Source: DASTHG01 sp041498155 (GTDB taxonomy: Bacteria > Gemmatimonadota > Gemmatimonadetes > Gemmatimonadales > GWC2-71-9). Taken from it: DNA of 7,577 nt. The notes under the pieces are model-generated. The model was not told the DNA's origin. It ran no database searches and was given only the letters and a program-made list of their open reading frames with translations. Position 1 is the stretch's first letter. Every line of letters starts with the position of its first letter. The position numbers and the translations under genes were made by a program. Where the stretch lies: contig JBGQHV010000160.1 of the NCBI GenBank assembly GCA_041498155.1, forward strand, positions 1 to 7,577, given 5' to 3'. This document shows positions 1 through 5,200 of the stretch, piece by piece.

Positions 1-305
1 AGCGCGGTCCCGAGGGTGCGGGCGATCCGCACCGAGGTCACGGTGTCGCCGCCCATGACGGTGGTGTCCGGCGTCAGGGCCAGGCGGTGGAGGGTTTCCG
101 GGAACAGCATGTTGGTGCCGCCGCCGGTGTCCAGGTAGAAGTGCAGCGCGCCTCCGCGTTGCAGCGGCCATCCCGCGAAGAAGCGGTGTCCGCGCATGTC
201 GACGGCCACCTGGGTTCCGACCGGCACGATCGAGCACGGATCGGGCGGAGTCGCGGGTTCGATGGCGGTGAGCAGGACGGCGGCACGCAGCGACGCGATC
301 AGCAC
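1..305 (-). CDS. Putative secreted retropepsin-like aspartic protease (5' part only)
   Basis: The frame is open from a GTG at 305 to the left edge, giving 101 visible residues; the 3' part is missing. A GAGGGAG Shine-Dalgarno sequence lies about seven bases upstream, and an in-frame TAG further upstream leaves GTG 305 as the only sensible start. The N-terminus has a short hydrophobic stretch (residues 2-15) followed by a Pro-rich segment, which resembles a weak export signal. Residues 54-67 read LHFYLDTGGGTNML: an Asp-Thr-Gly-Gly turn (D59) after a hydrophobic strand, as in the catalytic loop of retroviral-type aspartic proteases. In that family one such Asp is supplied per lobe, and a second lobe or a dimer completes the active site. 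Any second motif would lie off the window. The gene is divergent from the DUF3224 gene. The family call rests on this one motif; a non-catalytic beta-barrel protein is possible. Confidence 0.6.
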   Translation of the reverse strand, partial: MLIASLRAAVLLTAIEPATPPDPCSIVPVGTQVAVDMRGHRFFAGWPLQRGGALHFYLDTGGGTNMLFPETLHRLALTPDTTVMGGDTVTSVRIARTLGTA

Positions 306-330
306 GGTGACACTCCCTCGGGTTGGCTAG

Positions 331-349
331 CTTGCCGGCTCGGGGCAAG
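331..349. promoter_or_regulatory. Small inverted repeat in the divergent intergenic region
   Basis: The 110 bases between the two divergent starts (305 and 416) contain CTTGCC, seven bases, then GGCAAG, a perfect 6-bp inverted repeat. It lies between the two genes where an operator could act on both. I see no convincing -35/-10 pair on either strand in this interval. A 6-bp match in GC-rich DNA can easily arise by chance, so this is only a candidate. Confidence 0.2.
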
Positions 350-415
350 ACCCGCGAAGGTACGGCACGGACGAATGATCCGGCCAGATCCACTCCAGCA
401 ACGGAGCACCATACC

Positions 416-826
416 ATGACGCATGGCTCGGGATCGTTCGACGTCGCATTGAAGCCGCTGGCGCCGGAGGACAAGGCCGACGGCATCGCGCTGGGCAGGT
501 ACTCGCTCGACAAGCAGTACCACGGCGACCTCGAGGCGACGAGCACGGGCGTGATGCTGAGCGCCGGTGCGGAGAGCACAGGCGCGGGCGCTTATGTCGC
601 CATCGAGCGGGTCACGGGAACGCTCCAGGGCCGGCGCGGATCGTTCGTTCTGATGCACCAGGGCACCATGACGCCGGAGGGGCAACACCTGAACGTCGTG
701 GTAGCGCCCGGCACCGGGACGGGGCAGCTGGCCGGGATCGCCGGCTCGTTGGGGATCACGATCACCGACGGCAAGCATCTCTACACGCTCGACCATACGC
801 TCGGTTCGGACGCCAAAACCGGATAG
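416..826 (+). CDS. DUF3224 domain protein
   Basis: A 136-residue protein spanning one complete DUF3224 domain. This family of small beta-barrel proteins is related in fold to allene oxide cyclase-like barrels and has no established reaction. Family features seen are the N-terminal GSFDV strand, the YHGDLEATSTGVML stretch (residues 35-48), AYVAIERVTGTLQGRRGSFVL (59-79; the core signature), the HQGTM segment and VVVAPGTGTGQLAGIAG (94-110). There is no signal peptide or membrane segment, so it should be cytoplasmic. ATG 416 is preferred because GGAG lies nine bases upstream and the family homology begins right there. An in-frame ATG at 323 would add 31 unmatched residues and reach close to the divergent gene's start. 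The next gene lies 60 bases downstream on the same strand, so co-transcription is possible. Family assignment is confident; function is unknown. Confidence 0.85.
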   Translation: MTHGSGSFDVALKPLAPEDKADGIALGRYSLDKQYHGDLEATSTGVMLSAGAESTGAGAYVAIERVTGTLQGRRGSFVLMHQGTMTPEGQHLNVVVAPGTGTGQLAGIAGSLGITITDGKHLYTLDHTLGSDAKTG

Positions 827-886
827 CCGGGCCGCTGCGCCACGCCTACCCTTCGGTCGAACGCCCCACCACCGATCGAGGGAGCC

Positions 887-1366
887 ATGGTTCCGTTCCG
901 CGTCATCGCCATGTCACAGGACATCGCCAACGCCGTGCGCGCCACCGGGACGTCGCCTTTTGGCGCCCATCCGACCCACGTGGAGGTGGCCCGGGGCTAC
1001 GGTCCCTGCCGGCTGTGCCTGCATACGTTCGCGGTGGGGGCGGAGCGCCGCATTCTGTTGACCTACGACGCGTTCGCGGGCATGGAATCGCTGCCGCTGC
1101 CCGGCCCGGTGTGGATCCACGAAGCTGCGTGCGAGCGTCACGCCGAGCAGGCCGGGTTCCCGGAGGACGTGCGCGGGCACGCGCTCACGTTGAATGCGTA
1201 CGGGCGCGGGCGTCGGTTGGTGGCCGTGGAATACGTGACGGACGGCGGCGTCGATGCGGTGCTGGATCGCCTGCTCACTCGGGCCGACGTGGATTACATC
1301 CACGTGCGCGATACCGAGGCGGGCTGTTACGACTCCCGCATCGAGCGCGCGCCGCCGAGCGCGTGA
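887..1366 (+). CDS. DUF1203 domain protein
   Basis: A 159-residue soluble protein matching DUF1203 along its whole length. Features typical of the family are the GPCRLCL segment with Cys41-x2-Cys44, the following G-x8-LLTYDAF stretch (residues 51-63), the GPVWIHEAACE block (73-83) and the C-terminal DYIHVRDTEAGCYDSRIER (136-154). The conserved Cys and His residues could bind metal or be redox active, but no reaction is established for the family. The start at ATG 887 is supported by GAGGGAG just upstream (GAGG core five bases away). A second ATG at 911 would give a start nearer to some relatives but lacks a ribosome binding site. The gene ends nine bases before the convergent msrA stop, so the two transcripts must overlap or terminate within coding DNA. 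Confidence 0.85.
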   Translation: MVPFRVIAMSQDIANAVRATGTSPFGAHPTHVEVARGYGPCRLCLHTFAVGAERRILLTYDAFAGMESLPLPGPVWIHEAACERHAEQAGFPEDVRGHALTLNAYGRGRRLVAVEYVTDGGVDAVLDRLLTRADVDYIHVRDTEAGCYDSRIERAPPSA

Positions 1367-1375
1367 GCTCCCGGG

Positions 1376-1948
1376 CTACTGCTGGTACAGATCGGGGAAC
1401 CGGCGCCGCAGCTCGGCGAGCTTGGGAAGGTCGTTGATCACGACGTAGGCGTCGCGCGGGTTCCGCACCACGAAATCCTGATGGAAGTCCTCGGCGATGC
1501 GGAACGTGCGGAGCGTGGCGATCTCGGTGGCGATCGGGGCGGGGTACACCCGGCGGGCGCGCAGCGAGTCGAGCGCCGCGCCCACTGCCTGCCGGTCCGC
1601 GTCGCCGGTGACGAACACGATTGAGCGGTAGCGCGGGCCGACGTCGGGCCCCTGGCGGTCGACCTCCGTGGGATCGTGCGCGACCAGGAAGAACACCTGC
1701 AGCAGCTGGCGATAGGTGATCCGGGAGGGGTCGTACTCGACGCGCACCGCCTCGGCGAAGCCCTTGGGGTCGTCCGCCGGGGTGGCGTAGCCCGACACGA
1801 CCGATCTCACGCCGTGCACATGCTCGAACACCGCTTCAACGCCCCAAAAACAACCGCCGGCGAAGATGGCCGTCTGCTTCGGTTCGTGCCACGCCACCAG
1901 CGCGGGCAGGAGCGCCGCCGCGGCGGCGAGTCGGATGTGCCAGGTCAT
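1376..1948 (-). CDS. msrA: Exported peptide-methionine (S)-S-oxide reductase MsrA
   Basis: MsrA reduces the S epimer of methionine sulfoxide in oxidised proteins. The 190-residue product begins with a hydrophobic segment (residues 5-19) of signal-peptide type, so it probably acts in the periplasm or envelope. The catalytic motif GGCFWGVEAVFE has the nucleophile Cys33. Other family blocks are SGY (52-54), HDPTEVDRQGPDVGPRYRSI (91-110), TEI (141-143) and AEDFHQDF (152-159). Cys33 is the only cysteine in the protein, so no resolving cysteine exists. The loop between SGY and AEAV is short and carries Phe where most MsrAs have His (GHAE to GFAE). ATG 1948 is chosen because AGGGAG (1958-1963) precedes it by nine bases. 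This ribosome site overlaps the stop codon of the upstream mocR gene, so translation is probably coupled. The frame stays open far upstream in the wrong register of mocR, which is not coding. Confidence 0.93.
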   Translation of the reverse strand: MTWHIRLAAAAALLPALVAWHEPKQTAIFAGGCFWGVEAVFEHVHGVRSVVSGYATPADDPKGFAEAVRVEYDPSRITYRQLLQVFFLVAHDPTEVDRQGPDVGPRYRSIVFVTGDADRQAVGAALDSLRARRVYPAPIATEIATLRTFRIAEDFHQDFVVRNPRDAYVVINDLPKLAELRRRFPDLYQQ

Positions 1949-1961
1949 CAGGCGGGTCTCC

Positions 1962-3512
1962 CTAGGTGATCGTGCGTAACGCGTGCGCGAGGGCGCGCAT
2001 CCCGGCCGCCATGTCCTTGGGCCGGACGCCGCCGTACCCCAGGACCAGGCCGCTCCGGCCGCTCGCCCCGGCGGATCGGTAACTCGATAACGCGGCAGCC
2101 TCGACGCCGTGCGCGAGGGCCGCCGCGCTGGCCGCCTGATCGTCGATCCCCGGCGGCAGCCAGGCCACCACGTGGAGTCCCGTTTCCGGCCGCTCGATTC
2201 GGAACAGACCGGCCGCCTCGCGCTCGGCGGCCTCGAGCAGGGCGTCGCGCCGCTCGCGGCACACGACGCGCATGGCGCGCAGGTGGCGGGTGTAGTGCCC
2301 CCCCACGAGGAAGTCGGTGAGAATCCCCTGGTCGAGTGTGGGCGCATGCTGCGCGCCCTGCGCCCGCACTGTGAGCGCGGCCTCGATGAGTCCCGGCGGT
2401 AGCACCAGGTACGCGAGCCGCAATGCCGGGAAGACCGTCTTGTTGAACGTCCCGACATAGATCACGCGGTCGGCGGTATCGAGTCCCTGGAGGGCCGTGA
2501 GGGGACGCCCGGTGTAGCGATACTCGCTGTCGTAGTCGTCCTCGAGCACCCACGCCTCGCAGCGGCCGGCCCAGGCGAGCAGTGCGCGGCGCCGCTCCAG
2601 GCTCAGGGTGGCCCCGGTAGGGAATTGGTGTGAGGGCGTCACGTAGACGAGCCGCGCCCCGGGCTCCGCCGCGAGGCCGTACGCCACGTCGAGACCGCAG
2701 GCATCGACCGGTACGGGGACGATCCGGGCTCCCGCGCCCACCAGCGCGCCGTAGGCGCTCCAGTATCCGGGATCTTCGAACCACGCCGCGTCACCCGGGT
2801 TCAGGGTCACGCGATACGCGAGGTCCATCGCCTCCTGGGCCGATGATACGACGATCACTTGCTCCGGCGTGCAGCGTACGCCGCGCGCCGCCGCGTGATG
2901 CGTCACAATCGCGTTGCGCAGCGCCGCGGTCCCCCGGGCGGGGCCATGATAGAGTTGTAACGTGTTGAGGGCGCGTACCCGCGCCGCCGCGAGCCGGGAC
3001 CACACGGGGAGGGGGAACCGATCGACGGGCGGCACGCCGAGGCGGAACGCTGGAGACCCACCCGACACATGCGCCGGTGCGCGAGGGGATCCCTGCAGTC
3101 GCGCCACCCGCTCGGCGAGCGGTGCGGCGCGGCTCGTGCGGGTCTCGGGGACGACGGGAGCGGCATGCACCTGCAGCGCATGGTCCGGCAGGTGTTGCGC
3201 CACGTAGCTGCCCGAGCCCACGACGCCCACGATGTACCCTTCCGCGACCAGCTGATCGAACGCCCCCAACACCGTGGTGCGCGACACGCCGAGGGAGTCG
3301 GCGAGCCAACGCGAGCTGGGGACTTGCACGCCGGCGGCGAGTCGACCGGACACGATCGCTTCGCGCAGACCGTCGTACACCTGCCGGTGCAGGGGCTCCG
3401 TCGAGCGCGCATCGAGCGCGATGAGAAGCGCGGATCCCCGCCGGAGGGGGACCGGTCGGCTCGGCTCGCCAACTTCGTTCACGAGTTTCGGCTCAGGATG
3501 TCGGGTGTCCAT
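1962..3512 (-). CDS. MocR-family (GntR/aminotransferase class I) transcriptional regulator
   Basis: A 516-residue protein with the MocR architecture. Residues about 38-106 form a GntR winged helix (IVSGRLAAGVQVPSSRWLAD, then LGVSRTTV and AEGYIVGVVGSGSYV). After a linker, residues about 150-510 form a fold-type I aminotransferase domain that binds PLP. Seen there are TPSHQFPTGATLSLERRRAL, LEDDYDSEYRY (the PLP-ring Asp and Tyr region) and YVGTFNKTVFPALRLAYLVLP, where Lys358 is the expected Schiff-base lysine. The residue before that lysine is Asn, where Ser is usual. Members such as PdxR and GabR sense PLP or amino-acid adducts and usually control a neighbouring gene. The likely targets here are its own operon with msrA (13 bases downstream) or the divergent lipoprotein gene. 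ATG 3512 has only a weak upstream GGGG, and a small ORF ends three bases before it. The ligand cannot be told from sequence. Confidence 0.92.
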   Translation of the reverse strand: MDTRHPEPKLVNEVGEPSRPVPLRRGSALLIALDARSTEPLHRQVYDGLREAIVSGRLAAGVQVPSSRWLADSLGVSRTTVLGAFDQLVAEGYIVGVVGSGSYVAQHLPDHALQVHAAPVVPETRTSRAAPLAERVARLQGSPRAPAHVSGGSPAFRLGVPPVDRFPLPVWSRLAAARVRALNTLQLYHGPARGTAALRNAIVTHHAAARGVRCTPEQVIVVSSAQEAMDLAYRVTLNPGDAAWFEDPGYWSAYGALVGAGARIVPVPVDACGLDVAYGLAAEPGARLVYVTPSHQFPTGATLSLERRRALLAWAGRCEAWVLEDDYDSEYRYTGRPLTALQGLDTADRVIYVGTFNKTVFPALRLAYLVLPPGLIEAALTVRAQGAQHAPTLDQGILTDFLVGGHYTRHLRAMRVVCRERRDALLEAAEREAAGLFRIERPETGLHVVAWLPPGIDDQAASAAALAHGVEAAALSSYRSAGASGRSGLVLGYGGVRPKDMAAGMRALAHALRTIT

Positions 3513-3515
3513 AAT

Positions 3516-3647
3516 CTACCCCGGCCGCGCGATGATGAGCCCGCGGATCGTGCACGAGAAGTGGCCTGCCTCCTCGACGGGAAAGTGGCCCGGCATCGCG
3601 AGCGCGTGACCCCGTTGATCCGCGACCGGGTATCCCTTTGTGTTCAT
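3516..3647 (-). CDS. Possible small ORF (43 codons) directly upstream of mocR
   Basis: Reading from ATG 3647 gives 43 codons ending in TAG at 3516-3518, only three bases before the mocR ATG. By hand count about 35 of the 42 codons after the start end in G or C, a bias like that of the real genes here. The frame also contains GTG at 3650 and an earlier ATG at 3692, which would give 58 residues and would share a CATG palindrome with the divergent lipoprotein start. None of these starts has a good Shine-Dalgarno sequence. The peptide is rich in Gly, Pro and His and ends with the hydrophobic segment GLIIARPG; I recognise no family. Its position suits a leader peptide translationally coupled to mocR, a decayed gene, or plain 5' untranslated DNA with chance bias. 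I see no convincing sigma-70 promoter in the surrounding 178-base divergent gap (3513-3690). Confidence 0.3.
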   Translation of the reverse strand: MNTKGYPVADQRGHALAMPGHFPVEEAGHFSCTIRGLIIARPG

Positions 3648-3690
3648 CACCGTCGCGCGTCGTCCGTCTTCACGCTCTCCAGAGGGTGTC

Positions 3691-4527
3691 ATGCGTGCAT
3701 TCCTGTCGGTTGCCTCGCTCCTGCTCCTCGCCTGTACTCAGCAGGAGCCCACGGCCGGATCGCGACTTGTGTACAGGAATCCCGCGGGGGAGCGCGAATT
3801 CCAGCTCGCCATCGGGGACTCCGCGGTCGTCGGGCCGGAGCTCAGCGTCACGGTGCGGGCGGTCGTGAATGATTCGCGTTGTCCACTGGACGTCGAGTGC
3901 TTCGCGGCCGGGTCCGCCGATGTCGAATTGCTCGTCCGGCAATCGTCCCGGGACAGCGATCTCGTCCTGCGCCAGTTCGTCGGCGTGTCCCCGGCGCTGG
4001 CGATCGTTCCGGGGTACATGATCGAGTTGACATCATTGACCCCCTACCCGGCGCACGGCGCCGTCCCGATTCCGATCTCCGATTATCGCGTCGGGCTCAC
4101 GATCGTCACGCTCCCTCCGCTGGAGGGCGCCCCACTGCCGCTCACGCGCATCGCGAATTCCGATATCGCCGGGTTCGACACGACGGCCACAGTGGCGATC
4201 CGGGACGCCGCGGCGTGGAGCGCTTTCTGGCAACAGATGTGGGGCCCGATGAACGAAGCGCCGCAGCTTCCCGACGTCGATTTTGCGACCGACATGGTCG
4301 TGGCGTTCGCATCGGGGGCACAGCCGACGCTGGGCTATGACGTGGTGCTCACCGGAGCGGGGGAAGACAGCGGCGGTGTATGGATTCAGGTCCTGGAACG
4401 GTCTCCGGGGTCAGAGTGCGTTGAGGGGCAGATGGTCACGCACCCGATCGACGTCGCCCGCGTGCCTAGGCGTCCGGATCCGGTGGGCTTCATCGTCACG
4501 CCGGGGATCGTTCACTGCGCGCCGTGA
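3691..4527 (+). CDS. Two-domain lipoprotein with C-terminal PrcB-like domain
   Basis: The 278-residue product starts with a lipoprotein signal: a hydrophobic stretch, then the lipobox LLAC with Cys15 as the lipidation site. The residue after Cys is Thr rather than Asp, which by the Escherichia coli rule favours the outer membrane. Residues about 35-140 form a beta-rich domain with the DSRCPLDVECFAAGSADVEL block (61-80), a Cys64/Cys70 pair of the kind seen in uncharacterised exported proteins. Residues about 175-270 resemble the PrcB C-terminal domain, named after the PrcA protease partner of Treponema: WSAFWQQMW, PDVDFATDMVVAFASG, then GYDVVLTGAGEDSGG and PGSECVEGQMVTHPIDVARV. No protease gene is adjacent on this strand. 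ATG 3691 is chosen over an upstream in-frame ATG (3640) because AGAGGG lies just before it and the signal peptide begins there. The divergent MocR gene might regulate it. The role is unknown, perhaps ligand or protease binding at the envelope. Confidence 0.8.
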   Translation: MRAFLSVASLLLLACTQQEPTAGSRLVYRNPAGEREFQLAIGDSAVVGPELSVTVRAVVNDSRCPLDVECFAAGSADVELLVRQSSRDSDLVLRQFVGVSPALAIVPGYMIELTSLTPYPAHGAVPIPISDYRVGLTIVTLPPLEGAPLPLTRIANSDIAGFDTTATVAIRDAAAWSAFWQQMWGPMNEAPQLPDVDFATDMVVAFASGAQPTLGYDVVLTGAGEDSGGVWIQVLERSPGSECVEGQMVTHPIDVARVPRRPDPVGFIVTPGIVHCAP

Positions 4528-4710
4528 GCGCACCGGGTGGCCTCGGGCGAACGGGGCTGAGTGGCTCTTGTCTCCCGCCGCGCTGAGGCGAACTGTTAGC
4601 GCGACGGCACGGCAGAACGAGGTGTGGTGGTGAGGGCGTGACGTGTGACGGCTGCGCGCGCTCCTCCCCCCGCCTCTGCCGCCCCACCTTCCGATCGAGC
4701 GGTCTCCGCA
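4528..4710. other. Intergenic stretch between the lipoprotein and the membrane protein gene
   Basis: No gene is supported here. Bases 4540-4557 can form a weak six-pair stem (GCCTCG with CGGGGC, including one G-U pair, loop GGCGAA) followed by a mixed T-containing stretch; it could end the lipoprotein transcript, but it lacks a proper T tract. A GTG at 4645 preceded by GAGGG (4632-4636) is a possible earlier start for the next gene. I see no convincing -35/-10 promoter. Confidence 0.3.
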
Positions 4711-5200
4711 ATGACCCCACGGACGCGAGCGCTGGTGTACGGGGCCCTCACCGTGGGCACGCTCGACCTGCTCGACGCAATCGTCTTCTCGGCGTTCCGC
4801 GGGGTCGCCCCGCTGCGCGTGCCGCAGAGCATCGCGGCCGGGTTGCTGGGCCGCGACCGCATTTGCGGGAGGCACCTGGACCGCGCTCGCGGGGATCGCG
4901 ATTCACTACGGCATTGCCGGCGCGATCGTGGCCACCTACTTCCTGGCGAGCCGCCGCCTCCCGAGCCTGACGCGCCATCCGCTACTGCTCGGGCCGCTGT
5001 ATGGAGTGCTCGTCTGGGTCGTGATGAACTACGTGGTGATCCCGCTGTCGGCGGTCAGCATGCCCCCCCTGACGGTCGCGCGCCTGCTCAACGGGCTGGG
5101 AATCCACGCGCTCGGGGTCGGCCTGCCGAGCGCGTGGTGGGCGCGCGCCGCCGACCAGGCTTCAGCGCTTCCCCCACGTCGCCGTGTGGAAGTGCGCTGA
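4711..5200 (+). pseudogene. Frameshifted four-helix integral membrane protein, uncharacterised
   Basis: From ATG 4711 the frame encodes a membrane protein up to about codon 49 (ending AAGLLGRD). It then continues one base out of frame from 4859 (AFAGGTWTAL...) to TGA 5198-5200. Removing one base near 4858 restores a 162-residue protein with four likely membrane helices: about residues 8-28, 55-78, 90-115 and 122-142. Helices two to four read smoothly through the downstream frame (for example IAIHYGIAGAIVATYFLA and YGVLVWVVMNYVVIPLSA), so the split is a one-base insertion or a sequencing error. The pattern resembles small uncharacterised membrane proteins I have seen in GC-rich soil bacteria; no function is known to me. 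GTG 4645, with a better ribosome site, would add 22 Ala/Pro-rich residues with weaker third-position GC. The 3' end overlaps the convergent preA gene by 39 bases. Confidence 0.75.
5104..5137. terminator. Perfect 12-bp stem-loop, candidate terminator or attenuator beyond preA
   Basis: CCACGCGCTCGG at 5104-5115 pairs perfectly with CCGAGCGCGTGG at 5126-5137 around a ten-base loop. It sits 24 bases past the preA stop on the minus strand and also lies inside the 3' coding region of the membrane protein gene. There is no T tract on either side, so it is not a classical intrinsic terminator. It could end, pause or protect the preT-preA transcript. Its GC-rich stem should be very stable in RNA of either strand. 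Confidence 0.4.

Noticed and set aside
299..796. A 165-codon minus-strand frame opposite the DUF3224 gene
   Set aside because: The plus strand carries a full conserved DUF3224 domain with a good ribosome site; the antisense frame has no recognisable motif.
1287..1305. Inverted repeat ACGTGGAT-TAC-ATCCACGT
   Set aside because: It lies inside the conserved DYIHVRD coding motif of DUF1203, so codon constraint explains it better than an operator.
1948..2784. A 278-codon open frame on the minus strand within mocR
   Set aside because: It is out of register with the recognisable MocR protein and is Arg/Gly-rich low-complexity, with no family motif.
3513..3690. TTGATC at 3615 and TATCCC at 3631 as a sigma-70 promoter for the lipoprotein
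   Set aside because: The spacing is only ten bases, far from the usual 16-18.
4590..4606. AACTGTTAGCG resembling part of an integron attC core
   Set aside because: No matching second core or long imperfect palindrome is found within cassette distance, and there is no integrase.
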